Part shown: positions 1-9,524 of the stretch, piece after piece | How the letters are laid out: the number at the start of each line of letters is the position of its first letter | Position numbering within the stretch: position 1 is the first letter of the stretch | Origin: Gammaproteobacteria bacterium | Lineage (GTDB): Bacteria > Pseudomonadota > Gammaproteobacteria > DSM-16500 | Reading direction: 5' to 3' | Assembly: GCA_019634835.1 (NCBI GenBank) | Contig: JAHCAO010000003.1 | Span: forward strand, 124,001 to 188,000 | DNA length: 64,000 nt | Program-made: the position numbers and the translations under genes | Notes under the pieces: model-generated | The model's database searches: none | The model's input: only the letters and a program-made list of their open reading frames with translations | Told to the model about the DNA's origin: nothing

Positions 1-395
1 GCACTGCCATTTAGAATGGAATGTGCGCGCACCCAATCAGACATCTTATTCCACCATTCGATACTGATTTCTTCAGGACCCTGCCCACTAGGGTTAGCGA
101 GTGCATTCAAGGCAGGAGGAGCAGCAGTAATAAACGATGTTAATAAAATAACAGGATGTTTAACAACATATAAAAGTCCATTGCCTGTTGATTTACCTGC
201 TCTAACAAGACCATTACCGATCCAAGTTGACCAGCTTGATTTCTTTTCTTCTACTGAGGGCAACGGATCTTCACTTAAAAAAGGAACAGCTTCGCCTCTC
301 CCATCTTCTATGTTCCATGACTTTTGCCTATTTTTTTTGTGCCTTATGCGGCTTCGTTGATTCAATAAATCTTCAGAAGGACGTGATTGAGCCAT
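1..395 (-). CDS. Unrecognised protein, N-terminal 131 residues (partial, runs off left edge)
   Basis: An uninterrupted minus-strand frame opens with ATG at 395-393, preceded by a strong ribosome binding site (GAGGAG four bases before the start), and stays open to base 1. The protein begins MAQSRPSEDLLNQRSRIRHK, is basic and polar for about 60 residues, then has a hydrophobic stretch around residues 76-98 (VVKHPVILLTSF) that could be one membrane segment. I do not recognise a family. It is divergent from the RhoGEF-like gene across 243 bp, so the two may share a regulatory region. The plus-strand frame over the same bases lacks a ribosome binding site and is treated as a shadow. That the frame is coding is fairly sure; its function is unknown. 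Confidence 0.72.
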   Translation of the reverse strand, partial: MAQSRPSEDLLNQRSRIRHKKNRQKSWNIEDGRGEAVPFLSEDPLPSVEEKKSSWSTWIGNGLVRAGKSTGNGLLYVVKHPVILLTSFITAAPPALNALANPSGQGPEEISIEWWNKMSDWVRAHSILNGS

Positions 396-638
396 GTTTC
401 TCCTCGCGATGTGTTTTTGGTTATTAATGATTCATGAGAAATTGGAGCACATTCTAGGTCGATATACTTAAGGTAACATTAAGCAAAAATAACGCTTGCA
501 TCCCTCTGATTGCTCAAAAATATGTAGTATAAAGTTATAGTTGCCCAACAAATATACATTTATAAAAATGCATTATACTTTAAGTGGATGTAAAAGTAGC
601 CAGCATACAATCACACATAATAAATAGGGGAGGGTGGA
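396..638. promoter_or_regulatory. Divergent intergenic region with CTTAA dyad
   Basis: This 243-bp AT-rich gap separates two divergent starts and must hold both promoters. A dyad CTTAA-N7-TTAAG lies at 467-483. TATACT at 574-579 could be a -10 box for the plus-strand gene, but I see no good -35 at the right distance. The ribosome binding site GGGAGGGTGG at about 627-636 fixes the downstream start. Confidence 0.3.
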
Positions 639-3600
639 ATGCAGCCCAGATTAGATGTGAACGAGCTTAAAGCTGTTTCTGTTGAACTAACTAAACTAAG
701 GAATAAGTTTAAAGAATCAAATAGTAAACAGGAGATGTCTTCTATCAATGATGAGTTATACAAGCTAGAGTTTCGAATTCTAATGGAGATGGATAAGGTA
801 ATAAATGACAAGCAAGTGGTAAACTTAAAATTAGTAAGTAAGTTGATGAGCGTGAAAGAAAATATGGACAACGCAGGTTCTTTTCTCAAAGATTTCTTTG
901 GCCAAGATATGGCACCTCCCTCACTAGGTGAAGACGGAGAATACCTTGAACTAAGTGAACTAATTGAACTAAGGAGCCTTTTAGACTTGTCATTGCAAAA
1001 ACTTCAAGAAGTAGTAAATGAACTAAAAGGATTAGCTGGGGAAAAGTTAACTCTTGATGGCGCACAAATTGATCATTATCCAGAGATAGAAGATGGGGAA
1101 GATCTAGAGAGTCTACTTAAACGCCTAGAAACAGGTGATGAAAAAACAGGTGATGAAAAAAGTAAAAAACAAGCTATGGACGATATGCGTCAGAAACTCC
1201 AGGGAGGAGATAATGATTTGTATGAAGGCATCGATAAATACCAGCAATTCTATGGTGATGCAGTAGAAAAATATGAGATAAATCATCAATCTTTTATCCA
1301 AAAGATCAAGGAAAGTCTAAGCACAGAAAGTCTGCCCGATCCAAAAAAAAATCACACTTATTTTAGGCATTTATTCGTAGCTTATTTGCAAAACGTGATT
1401 AATAGTCCGGAAGGTTTAATAGATGACGATAAAAAAGCATCGAGAGAAAGCGATCCTGAAAAAGCTACTATCAAAGCAAAAGATCTCTTGGGTAAAGAAG
1501 GACTCGAATTATATAAACTGGCACTAGAAGAAGAAATGAATAGTAAAGCCTACATGAATGCAGTATTAGATAAATCCACCACTGTACACGAAGGATGGAA
1601 GGGAGATAAGCGGCCTGTCATTATCATTGGCGGCCCCTCTGCGAGTGGGAAAACAACAGCAAAAAAGGAAGTGATTGAAAAGTTAGTGGAAGAAAAGAAG
1701 AGGAATAATAAAGAGGCAGAGAACCTTTTGGTCATTGCAGTAGATGGAGGCGATGCCCGTGAAGTCTCGCAAATGAGAAAATTGCTTGCAGTAGCTGCCG
1801 AACAGAAAGGTTATACAGGCGTTAAGGATTTACATGAGCAGAGTAAAGTATTAGGCGACGTAAAAAGAAGAATTCAGGGATTTGCTTTACGTGAAGATAA
1901 TCCGTGTGGTGTGGCTATACCCAATACTTTTTCAAAGTTTCCTATTTCTGGGAGGAAACTCCTAGATAAAGTGAGTGCACTTGATGACAATAAAACCGAA
2001 CGCATTTTTTGCATGGTGGAAGGAGCTGATCCCGAACAATTTAAGCAAGTAGTCGCTAAACAAGGATCAAACCGAGCTTGGAACAAAACCCCAAAGACAT
2101 TATCAGGATCTCATGATCTAAACAAACCATCAAATAGTGAAAATAAACAATACCAGAGTGCATGGTTCGCAGCAGGACAAGGTGGTTCAGAAACCGCTAG
2201 GAAATATATAATGGAGAAGTGCAAGGAATGCCGCAGCCTCACCTTTCTTAATCGCGGTAGAATCGAAGAGGGGAAGGTAGTCTATCCGCCCAAAAATGCC
2301 AATGATGCAAATATAGAAGAAACACCCCTTAAAGCTAGGGCACGACGAAACGCTGTATCAAGTCATTCAGGCCCTCAGAACGAATCCTCCAACACTACAA
2401 AACGACGAGTCACAACGACGGCAGCAACTGTTCGTGAAAGATTCTTCAGTAGTACTAAAAAACCGCAAGAACGAGTCAGAGCAAAGACAGAAGGAAAAGG
2501 AAAAACAGTACATTTTTCTTCTGAACAAACACCTGCAGTCGAGGCTCCCGCTAATCCTGCTCCCGTCGTACCACCGCCTCAACCCGCTGTTAATGTTGCT
2601 AGCACTACATCACAACAGCCCAAGAAGACGCCAGCGGAGAATGTTACAGAGGAATTTTATAAAACAGAAGCTGATTTTCGTCATAGTATGCAAACGTTTG
2701 TTATAGCTATGACAGAAATCGCGAATAAGTTGCCAAAAGCTACGCAAGATAAACTGTTGGAGTACTTAATAGTTTACAAGAGCGCGTCTAACAACCCTTA
2801 TAGTGATAGTGGAAGTGTACCTCAGACTTTAGCAAACAGAGTAAACGGTATACTAAGCATATTTAACGATGAGGAGAAGAGCAAGACAGAACAGGACAAG
2901 TTTTTAATACTTTCTGTAGAATATAAAGATTTTTTCAACTTTTTGAACGAAGAAATAAAGAAACCATATCCAAAACTTTATAAAAAAGCGTTAGAAAAAT
3001 ATAATGATCTGGATAAGAAGACGTTTGCATCTTTTCAAGATGTGATTATTAAACCAGTGCAACGTGTAATGAAATATCAATTATTGATGAAAGAGTTACT
3101 TAAAGCGGATGAAGTTGTTATCAATGATCAGAAAGAACAACTAGAGAAAGCTGCTAAGGGTGCTACAGAAATGGCAGATAAGGTAAATAATGCACCACAG
3201 AGATTTAGCGAGCTCAAAAAAGTTAAGGACGCAATCATAAAAGAACAACAAACCCCAGAACCTACTAGACCACGTACTAAACGGTCACACTCTTCTTGGC
3301 TCAGTAAAAAACCTGGTACAATCGAACCAAAGGACGTATCAGCACGGCGGCGAGCATCAGCATCTGGCGATTCTTCTACTATCCACGCAGCAAAAGTAAC
3401 CAAATCAAGGAGGGATACTGCGCCTACAAAATCATCTAATTTCTTAGCAGCTACCACCCAAGCATTCCGCCGCCTACGGTCAAAAGGAAAAAAACCAGAT
3501 CCCACAGCAGAAAGCACTCCTTCTCAGCCCCATACACCAACAGCAGTAGAGCCAACATCGGAAGCAAAAACGGTGATCTCATCTTCAAACTCTGTAGCAG

Positions 3601-3923
3601 CACCAACACCACCCGCAAAGCTCAAGCCTAAGCCATTGCCTAGATCACCAATCGAAAGATTGAATCCAATCGAAAGATTGAATGCAATTATTCAAGCAGC
3701 TATCCAGGCTTGTGAAAATATACAAAATCAAGAAGGAATAAAAGACATTCGTGAGCAATTAATTAGTATTCAACAAAGCGTAGAAAAAGTAGAAAATCCC
3801 AAACCACAGCTGCAGGAGCTTGCAGATAAAGTAAGAGGGTTATATAGTGAAGTAAAAAAAGAAATAAAAAAAGAACAAGAAAAATCAAATACAAATACAA
3901 TAACCCCCCCCAGCATCCGGTAA
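639..3923 (+). CDS. Probable secreted effector: P-loop (zeta-toxin-like) segment plus RhoGEF (DH-like) domain
   Basis: 1094 residues, start fixed by a GGAGGGTGG site just before ATG. Order: helical, charged N-terminus (1-310); a P-loop segment with Walker A GGPSASGKTT at 331-340 in a zeta-toxin/kinase-like setting (to about 470); low-complexity linker (560-660); a DH-like region (about 665-860) whose conserved third block KPVQRVMKYQLLMKELLK at 805-822 matches eukaryotic Dbl-family RhoGEFs; then a basic, Ser/Pro-rich tail with KPKPLPRSP and a Lys/Glu-rich C-terminus. DH domains activate Rho GTPases, which bacteria lack, so the likely target is a host GTPase. There is no Sec signal; a type IV secreted effector is inference. 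Near the end an 18-bp in-frame tandem repeat encodes IERLNP/IERLNA. The stop lies 9 bases after an 8-C tract (see findings). Confidence 0.8.
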   Translation: MQPRLDVNELKAVSVELTKLRNKFKESNSKQEMSSINDELYKLEFRILMEMDKVINDKQVVNLKLVSKLMSVKENMDNAGSFLKDFFGQDMAPPSLGEDGEYLELSELIELRSLLDLSLQKLQEVVNELKGLAGEKLTLDGAQIDHYPEIEDGEDLESLLKRLETGDEKTGDEKSKKQAMDDMRQKLQGGDNDLYEGIDKYQQFYGDAVEKYEINHQSFIQKIKESLSTESLPDPKKNHTYFRHLFVAYLQNVINSPEGLIDDDKKASRESDPEKATIKAKDLLGKEGLELYKLALEEEMNSKAYMNAVLDKSTTVHEGWKGDKRPVIIIGGPSASGKTTAKKEVIEKLVEEKKRNNKEAENLLVIAVDGGDAREVSQMRKLLAVAAEQKGYTGVKDLHEQSKVLGDVKRRIQGFALREDNPCGVAIPNTFSKFPISGRKLLDKVSALDDNKTERIFCMVEGADPEQFKQVVAKQGSNRAWNKTPKTLSGSHDLNKPSNSENKQYQSAWFAAGQGGSETARKYIMEKCKECRSLTFLNRGRIEEGKVVYPPKNANDANIEETPLKARARRNAVSSHSGPQNESSNTTKRRVTTTAATVRERFFSSTKKPQERVRAKTEGKGKTVHFSSEQTPAVEAPANPAPVVPPPQPAVNVASTTSQQPKKTPAENVTEEFYKTEADFRHSMQTFVIAMTEIANKLPKATQDKLLEYLIVYKSASNNPYSDSGSVPQTLANRVNGILSIFNDEEKSKTEQDKFLILSVEYKDFFNFLNEEIKKPYPKLYKKALEKYNDLDKKTFASFQDVIIKPVQRVMKYQLLMKELLKADEVVINDQKEQLEKAAKGATEMADKVNNAPQRFSELKKVKDAIIKEQQTPEPTRPRTKRSHSSWLSKKPGTIEPKDVSARRRASASGDSSTIHAAKVTKSRRDTAPTKSSNFLAATTQAFRRLRSKGKKPDPTAESTPSQPHTPTAVEPTSEAKTVISSSNSVAAPTPPAKLKPKPLPRSPIERLNPIERLNAIIQAAIQACENIQNQEGIKDIREQLISIQQSVEKVENPKPQLQELADKVRGLYSEVKKEIKKEQEKSNTNTITPPSIR
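3904..3911 (+). repeat. Homopolymeric C8 tract near 3' end of the effector gene
   Basis: Eight consecutive C at 3904-3911. In the present frame the protein ends in PSIR four codons later. With seven C the frame would run on to the TGA at 3994-3996, adding about 25 residues (ASGNNKTVDVDEA...) of ordinary composition. This fits slipped-strand variation, a fixed frameshift, or a base-count error in the assembly. Confidence 0.6.
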
Positions 3924-4070
3924 CAACAAGACGGTTGATGTTGATGAAGCTACTAATAATGTGGTAGTTCCTTCTTTAGGGAAATCTTCATCATGACTCA
4001 TACCACCTTCTCATCTCATTCTTCCTCATCTCTCATTGACACCAGAATAATGGACTCATAAAATGCGCGG

Positions 4071-4595
4071 ATGTCTGAAAAATTCATACCTGAACATATA
4101 GATCCGTTTCGTTATGCCGAACAAGGTTTATGCCTGGACGGCATGTTAAAGATAGCGGACATGCAAAGACTAAGCTTAAATGTCGTGCCAAGTGAGGCGA
4201 TGGTCAATGCTAAGTTGAAGTTTGGGGTAGATGAGCAAGGCATTACTTTTTTGACGGGACACCTAGAAACGCAACTGACTTTACAATGCCAGCGTTGTTT
4301 AGAACCATTTACTTATGAAATAATGTCTCATTTCACGTTAGGTGTGGTAAATACGTTAGATGAGGCTAATGCCTTGCCAGAACAATATGAGCCAGCATTG
4401 GCAACAGAGGGTAATTTGGCGCTAAGAGAATTGATTGAGGATGAGATTATTTTAAATTTACCTATTATTCCTCGACATGAGCCTGAAGATTGCAAAGTCA
4501 AGTTACCTTTAGCAGATTCAGGGTGGGAACAAGGTAAAGGTGAAAATCCTTTCCATGTGTTACAATCCTTAAAGTTAAAGCAAAAACGGGAGTAA
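4071..4595 (+). CDS. yceD: YceD family protein (DUF177), 23S rRNA accumulation factor
   Basis: 174 residues, matching the usual length for YceD (about 173). The conserved CxxC pair is present as C73-x-x-C76 (LQCQRCLEPF). YceD is linked to 23S rRNA accumulation in E. coli and is almost always encoded just before rpmF, as here (103 bp upstream). The first ATG in this frame is at 4071; an earlier ATG at 4063 is out of frame. It starts the long lipid-synthesis cluster read to the right. The assignment rests on the cysteine motif, length and position; the molecular mechanism is not settled for the family. Confidence 0.88.
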   Translation: MSEKFIPEHIDPFRYAEQGLCLDGMLKIADMQRLSLNVVPSEAMVNAKLKFGVDEQGITFLTGHLETQLTLQCQRCLEPFTYEIMSHFTLGVVNTLDEANALPEQYEPALATEGNLALRELIEDEIILNLPIIPRHEPEDCKVKLPLADSGWEQGKGENPFHVLQSLKLKQKRE

Positions 4596-4698
4596 CCCGT
4601 TATCTGTTTACTTTTAGAAAAGTGCCATGTGCCTCGAAAGTAACAAAGAAGACTAAAGTTCGATACTATAATTTAAAGTTAAAGTGGGAGTTTAAAAG

Positions 4699-4902
4699 AT
4701 GGCTGTTCAGAAAAGTCGGGTCACTCGTTCAAAACGTGGCATGCGTCGCTCACATGATGGATTAACCAAACCAACCTTATCTGTCGATGCTGCAACGGGT
4801 GAAACCCATCGTCGTCATCATATCAGCCCGGAAGGTTACTATAAAGGTCGTCAAGTAGTTGATAAATCTAAAGAAAACGAAGAAGACAATAACGAAGAGT
4901 AA
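4699..4902 (+). CDS. rpmF: 50S ribosomal protein L32
   Basis: 67 residues beginning [20 protein letters not shown], the typical bL32 N-terminus that binds 23S rRNA in the large subunit. It is about ten residues longer than the E. coli protein because of an acidic tail ([11 protein letters not shown]). GTGGGAG before the ATG is the ribosome binding site, and a TATAAT at 4667-4672 is a possible -10 box without a clear -35. It lies between yceD and plsX, the standard gammaproteobacterial order, and its stop is 10 bases before the preferred plsX start. Confidence 0.95.
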   Translation: MAVQKSRVTRSKRGMRRSHDGLTKPTLSVDAATGETHRRHHISPEGYYKGRQVVDKSKENEEDNNEE

Positions 4903-4912
4903 TCAATTACCA

Positions 4913-5947
4913 GTGACAACAATAGCCATTGATGCAATGGGAGGGGATCATGGCCCTCTTGTTACTATTCCTGCTGTTTTAGAAGTCTTAGTTAGGTATC
5001 CTGACTTGAGGCTCATTTTAGTAGGTGATGCTGTCGTTTTAGAAAAAACCTTACAATCTTGCACATATGACACCAGTCGTTTAACTGTTCTTCACGCTTC
5101 GCAGCAAGTAGGTATGGATGAACTACCATCGCAAGCTTTGCGTACTAAAAAAGATTCCTCCATGCGAGTTGCGATTAACCAGCTGAAAGAAGGCAAGGCT
5201 CAAGCTTGTGTTAGTGCAGGCAATACGGGAGCTTTAATGGCTACCGCTCGTTTTGTGTTAAAAATGCTACCAGGTATTGATAGACCAGCGATTATTTCAA
5301 CTTTTCCTACCATGACACCGAATAAAAACGTACGTATGCTGGATTTAGGCGCAAATGTAGATTCTAATGCCGAAACCCTGGTTCAATTTGCTATTATGGG
5401 TTCAGTATTAGCCTCTGCCGTTGACAACATTGCAAATCCTAAAGTTTATTTATTAAACATCGGTGAAGAAGAAATCAAAGGCAATGAACAAGTTAAAAAA
5501 ACAGCTCAGTTATTAACAGAAGCTAAGTCTATTAACTATGTTGGCTATATTGAAGGTGATGCGATTCATACCGGAGAAGCTGACGTTGTGGTATGCGATG
5601 GTTTTGTTGGCAATGTTGCTCTTAAAACAACAGAGGGAGTGGCGCAGTTTATTGCCCGCCTGATGAAAGAAGCATTTATGCGCAACCTTTATACTAAGTT
5701 CATTGGCTTATTAGTGAAGCCAGTACTCAAGTCATTTATTAAACGGATAGATCCTGGTCGTTATAATGGAGCAACCTTTATTGGTCTGAATGGCACCGTG
5801 ATCAAAAGCCATGGTGGTGCAAATACACAAGCATTTGTTAGAGCCATTGAAGAAGCGATGATTGGTGTGAAAGAAAACATTCCTGAACGTATACGGTATG
5901 AAGTCGGGCAATTATTAAAATCCTCTTTACCTTCTCAAGGTACTTGA
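4913..5947 (+). CDS. plsX: Phosphate acyltransferase PlsX
   Basis: PlsX converts acyl-ACP and phosphate to acyl-phosphate, feeding phospholipid synthesis at the inner membrane. Family motifs are [12 protein letters not shown] at the N-terminus, [10 protein letters not shown], and [17 protein letters not shown] near the C-terminus. I place the start at GTG 4913, which gives 344 residues and an N-terminus ([11 protein letters not shown]) like that of other PlsX proteins. An in-frame ATG at 4859 lies inside rpmF and would add 18 lysine-rich residues unlike the family. Eight bases separate it from fabH. It ends in TGA, showing TGA is an ordinary stop in this genome. Confidence 0.92.
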   Translation: MTTIAIDAMGGDHGPLVTIPAVLEVLVRYPDLRLILVGDAVVLEKTLQSCTYDTSRLTVLHASQQVGMDELPSQALRTKKDSSMRVAINQLKEGKAQACVSAGNTGALMATARFVLKMLPGIDRPAIISTFPTMTPNKNVRMLDLGANVDSNAETLVQFAIMGSVLASAVDNIANPKVYLLNIGEEEIKGNEQVKKTAQLLTEAKSINYVGYIEGDAIHTGEADVVVCDGFVGNVALKTTEGVAQFIARLMKEAFMRNLYTKFIGLLVKPVLKSFIKRIDPGRYNGATFIGLNGTVIKSHGGANTQAFVRAIEEAMIGVKENIPERIRYEVGQLLKSSLPSQGT

Positions 5948-5954
5948 TTAACTT

Positions 5955-6911
5955 ATGACATACTCAACAATTCTTGGTACAGGTAGTTATTTACCCGAGA
6001 AAATCCTTACCAACTTTGATCTTGAAAAAATAGTCGACACCACTAACGAATGGATTCTCGAACGCACCGGTATTCAACAACGCCATGTGGCGGCTGAACA
6101 TGAAACTACCGTGATGATGGCAGAGCACGCAGGCCGGGCCGCATTAAATCAAGCAGGTATCAAACCGGCTAACATTGATATGATCATTGTCTCTTCTACC
6201 ACACCAGATCTGGTATTTCCTAGTACCGCTTGTTTATTGCAAGAACGATTTGGCATTGCTGGCTGCCCCGCGTTTGATCTGAATGGATCAGCTTGCGCTG
6301 GTTTTATGTATGCATTCAGTATTGCGGATCAATATATTCGGGCCGGTAAAATTAAAAATATTCTCGTGATTGGCAGCGAAGTGATGTCCCGTATAGTAGA
6401 TTGGAAAGATCGTAGCACCTGTGTATTGTTTGGAGACGGAGCCGGTGCTATTGTGCTAGGAGCAAGCAAAGAACCTGGTATTTTATCCACTCATTTACAT
6501 GCTGACGGCACACATAAGGATGTTTTATATCTTCCCCTGGGATCGCGTAAAACACCCAATCTTGAATCGATTAAAATGGTGGGCAACCAGCTTTTTAAAC
6601 TGGCTGTGAATACACTTGGAAATTTATTTGATGAAACGCTTGCAGCAAATCACATGAAAAAATCCGACATTGATTGGCTTGTTCCGCATCAAGCAAACAT
6701 GCGTATTATTGATGCGATGGCCAAAAAATTAAATCTGCCACTTGATAGAGTAACTATCACACTAGATAAACAAGGCAATACTTCTAGCGCATCTATCCCT
6801 CTTGCACTAGATCAAGCTGTGCGCGATGGCCGTATTCAACGTGGTCAGATACTCATGATGGAAGGCTTTGGCGGTGGTCTTGCTTGGGGTTCAGCTTTAG
6901 TAAGGTATTAA
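5955..6911 (+). CDS. fabH: 3-oxoacyl-ACP synthase III (KAS III)
   Basis: 318 residues, the family's usual length. FabH condenses acetyl-CoA with malonyl-ACP to start type II fatty acid synthesis. The catalytic triad is visible: C114 in GSACAGF, H245 in PHQANMRI and N275 in GNTSSAS. It sits between plsX and fabG in the classic fab cluster, 7 bases after the plsX stop, so co-transcription is likely. No anomaly seen. Confidence 0.96.
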   Translation: MTYSTILGTGSYLPEKILTNFDLEKIVDTTNEWILERTGIQQRHVAAEHETTVMMAEHAGRAALNQAGIKPANIDMIIVSSTTPDLVFPSTACLLQERFGIAGCPAFDLNGSACAGFMYAFSIADQYIRAGKIKNILVIGSEVMSRIVDWKDRSTCVLFGDGAGAIVLGASKEPGILSTHLHADGTHKDVLYLPLGSRKTPNLESIKMVGNQLFKLAVNTLGNLFDETLAANHMKKSDIDWLVPHQANMRIIDAMAKKLNLPLDRVTITLDKQGNTSSASIPLALDQAVRDGRIQRGQILMMEGFGGGLAWGSALVRY

Positions 6912-6964
6912 AAATTTTTATGATAATTAGCATTCGTATTAGCAAGTGAGAGGAGTGTGCCATC

Positions 6965-7720
6965 ATGTCCCATCATGGGTTATTAAAAAATAAAATTGCG
7001 CTGGTAACAGGCGCAAGCCGTGGTATAGGCAGCGGAATTGCACTTGCGTTAGGGCGCGAAGGTGCAACTATTATCGGGACAGCAACAACACAAAAAGGCG
7101 TGGAGCAAATTACCCAATCATTGCAAAATCACCAAATAACAGGAGAAGGGATGATACTAAACGTGACATCCCAAGCATCCGTGCAAGAACTGGCTACATT
7201 AATTAAAGACCGCTTTGGAGCGGTCAATATCTTAGTCAATAATGCAGCAATTACTCACGATACTATTTTTCTCCGCATGAAAGAAGAGGAATGGACAAAA
7301 GTAATAGAAACTAATTTGAATTCTATTTATCGTCTCAGCAAAGCTTTTATTAAAGAAATGCTGAAGGCAAGATGGGGAAGAATTATTAATATCGGTTCGG
7401 TAGTCGGCTCAATAGGTAATCCTGGCCAAGCTAACTATTGTGCCGCCAAAGCAGGTATCCTTGGTTTTAGCAAAGCGCTTGCACAAGAAGTAGGATCACG
7501 TGATATTACGGTTAACACCGTTGCTCCTGGTTTTGTTGCTACAGACATGACAAACCTGCTCACTGAAGAACAACGAGAAGCCATCTTTCAAAGAATTCCC
7601 ATGCAGAAATTAGGTACAGTTGATGACATTGCTGCAGCAGTCGTGTTCCTCGCTTCTCAATCAGCAGGATATATTACTGGTCAAACACTGCACGTAAATG
7701 GCGGATTGTACATGAATTAA
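6965..7720 (+). CDS. fabG: 3-oxoacyl-ACP reductase FabG
   Basis: 251-residue short-chain dehydrogenase that reduces 3-oxoacyl-ACP with NADPH. The cofactor motif TGASRGIGSG is at residues 15-24, and N118, S145, Y158 and K162 form the catalytic tetrad (NYCAAKAG around Y158). GAGAGGAGTG before the start is a good ribosome binding site. fabD (malonyl transferase), often found between fabH and fabG, is not here, so malonyl-ACP must be made by a gene elsewhere. The Lys and Arg residues expected at the ACP-binding face cannot be judged from sequence alone. Confidence 0.95.
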   Translation: MSHHGLLKNKIALVTGASRGIGSGIALALGREGATIIGTATTQKGVEQITQSLQNHQITGEGMILNVTSQASVQELATLIKDRFGAVNILVNNAAITHDTIFLRMKEEEWTKVIETNLNSIYRLSKAFIKEMLKARWGRIINIGSVVGSIGNPGQANYCAAKAGILGFSKALAQEVGSRDITVNTVAPGFVATDMTNLLTEEQREAIFQRIPMQKLGTVDDIAAAVVFLASQSAGYITGQTLHVNGGLYMN

Positions 7721-7819
7721 TGAGAGAGACACAAAATTCCATCTTGCAACTTAATGGTTTTCGAATAAACTAGCAAAAATTATCGTATTTAGTATTTACT
7801 TATAGAGGATAGATCTATC

Positions 7820-8095
7820 ATGACCATGAAAACGAACGAAATTGAAACTATTGAAACTAGAGTGAAAAAAATCGTCGTTGAACAGCTAGGGGTTAAGGAA
7901 GATGAAGTAACAACAGATGCTTCATTTGTCGACGATTTAGGCGCTGATTCATTAGATACAGTAGAACTAGTGATGGCGCTGGAAGAAGAATTCGAAACTG
8001 AAATTCCAGATGAAGATGCAGAAAAAATTGTTACCATCAAAGATGCTGTTAGCTATATTGCCAATCGTATGGAAAAAGAAACAAAAGCCAGCTAA
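7820..8095 (+). CDS. acpP: Acyl carrier protein
   Basis: 91 residues, strongly acidic, with the phosphopantetheine attachment motif [14 protein letters not shown]; the modified serine is S44. The N-terminus is about ten residues longer than E. coli ACP ([19 protein letters not shown]), and a second ATG two codons in would also serve. A 99-bp gap after fabG, with TTGCAA at 7744, may carry the separate promoter that strongly expressed acpP genes often have. It lies between fabG and fabF, the canonical position. Confidence 0.95.
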   Translation: MTMKTNEIETIETRVKKIVVEQLGVKEDEVTTDASFVDDLGADSLDTVELVMALEEEFETEIPDEDAEKIVTIKDAVSYIANRMEKETKAS

Positions 8096-8177
8096 TTCTC
8101 ATTTCTATTTATTCTTCCAAGCATAGAGCGGATGGTAAGTCCGCCTTGCTATATTGCTTTAAAAGAGGGTTTTTTGC

Positions 8178-9419
8178 TTGAATAGACGACGTGTTGTAGT
8201 AACAGGCATAGGAATGGTGACTCCCCTAGGCCATGACGTTGATAGCACATGGCAAGGAATTTTATCAGGTAAAAGCGGTATTGCTTTAATTGATCATTTT
8301 GATGCATCTGACTTAAGCTGCCAGATTTGCAGCCGCGTTAAAAATTTTGATCCAACCCGTTATATGCCAGAAAAAGAAGCAAAAAAGAGGGATTATTTTA
8401 TTCAATATGGTATGGCTGCAGCCATGCAAGCTATACAAGACTCTGGATTGCAAGTGACTGAAACAAATGCAAACCGGATTGGTCTTGCCATTGGCTCAGG
8501 AATAGGCGGCCTACCAAGCATTGAGAAACATCACTCTATTCTTTTAGAATCAGGCCCACGTAGAGTTTCTCCTTTTTTTATTCCTGGTGCCTTAATCAAT
8601 ATGGTTGCTGGTAATTTATCCATTCAATACGGCATGAAAGGCCCTAACATTGCCTTAGTTTCAGCTTGCACTACAGGAACACATAACATTGGTTTAGCAG
8701 CCCGCTCTATCGCATATGGGGACGCTGATGCGATGGTGGCTGGTGCCTCTGAAATGGCAACAACAAAACTGGGTATTACTGGTTTTGCTGCCATGCGAGC
8801 ATTATCTACCCGAAATCATGAGCCTGAAAAAGCTAGCCGTCCTTGGGATAGAGACCGTGATGGTTTCGTGTTAGGAGATGGTGCAGGTATGATCGTGCTG
8901 GAAGAATACGAACACGCTAAAACACGAGGAGCAAAAATTTACGCTGAACTTGCTGGTTTTGGCATGAGTGCGGATGCTTATCATATGACCTCGCCTGACC
9001 CAGAAGGAAAAGGGGGGGCAGCTTCTATGAATGCTGCCATCATAGACGCAGGGATTCAACCAGAAGAAGTGAATTATATCAATGCGCACGGAACCTCTAC
9101 ACCAGCAGGTGATGAATTAGAAGTCATGGGTATCAAACGTAGTTTTGGACAACATGCCTACCAATTGGCTATTAGTTCAACAAAATCCATGACAGGGCAT
9201 TTACTAGGTGCAGCAGGCTCAGTTGAGGCAATTTTTTCAATTTTAGCCATACGGGATCAAATCGCTCCCCCTACCATCAATTTAGATCATCCGAGTGAAC
9301 ATTGCGATTTAAATTTTGTACCTCATACAGCACAAAGCATGACTATCCATGTTGCTTTATCCAATTCCTTTGGTTTTGGCGGAACAAATGGAACATTGGT
9401 ATTCAGAAAAGTCGACTAA
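8178..9419 (+). CDS. fabF: 3-oxoacyl-ACP synthase II (KAS II)
   Basis: 413 residues, standard for FabF, which elongates acyl-ACP and controls unsaturated fatty acid length. Active-site C164 lies in SACTTGTHN, and the two histidines are in [11 protein letters not shown] and [12 protein letters not shown]. The start is TTG at 8178 ([14 protein letters not shown]), the only start giving the normal N-terminus; GAGGG lies about nine bases upstream. It follows acpP by 82 bp, a gap with a weak GCGGA/TCCGC stem at about 8129-8143. The usual next gene, pabC, is absent. Confidence 0.95.
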   Translation: MNRRRVVVTGIGMVTPLGHDVDSTWQGILSGKSGIALIDHFDASDLSCQICSRVKNFDPTRYMPEKEAKKRDYFIQYGMAAAMQAIQDSGLQVTETNANRIGLAIGSGIGGLPSIEKHHSILLESGPRRVSPFFIPGALINMVAGNLSIQYGMKGPNIALVSACTTGTHNIGLAARSIAYGDADAMVAGASEMATTKLGITGFAAMRALSTRNHEPEKASRPWDRDRDGFVLGDGAGMIVLEEYEHAKTRGAKIYAELAGFGMSADAYHMTSPDPEGKGGAASMNAAIIDAGIQPEEVNYINAHGTSTPAGDELEVMGIKRSFGQHAYQLAISSTKSMTGHLLGAAGSVEAIFSILAIRDQIAPPTINLDHPSEHCDLNFVPHTAQSMTIHVALSNSFGFGGTNGTLVFRKVD

Positions 9420-9524
9420 CGACGTATCATAGCGTCTCATGATCTAAACACTGCACCGTCAGTGACACAGTTTAACGATAAAAAATACCAGCAGTTCCTG
9501 CTAAACCTTTAACGAGGAAAGGTG

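Noticed and set aside
16..427. Plus-strand frames at the left edge
   Set aside because: They lie over the minus-strand gene that has a strong ribosome binding site and continuous coding; no site or family match for the plus-strand frames.
3128..3517. 129-codon minus-strand frame inside the effector
   Set aside because: It is antisense to the DH-like and Ser/Pro-rich coding region, without a ribosome binding site.
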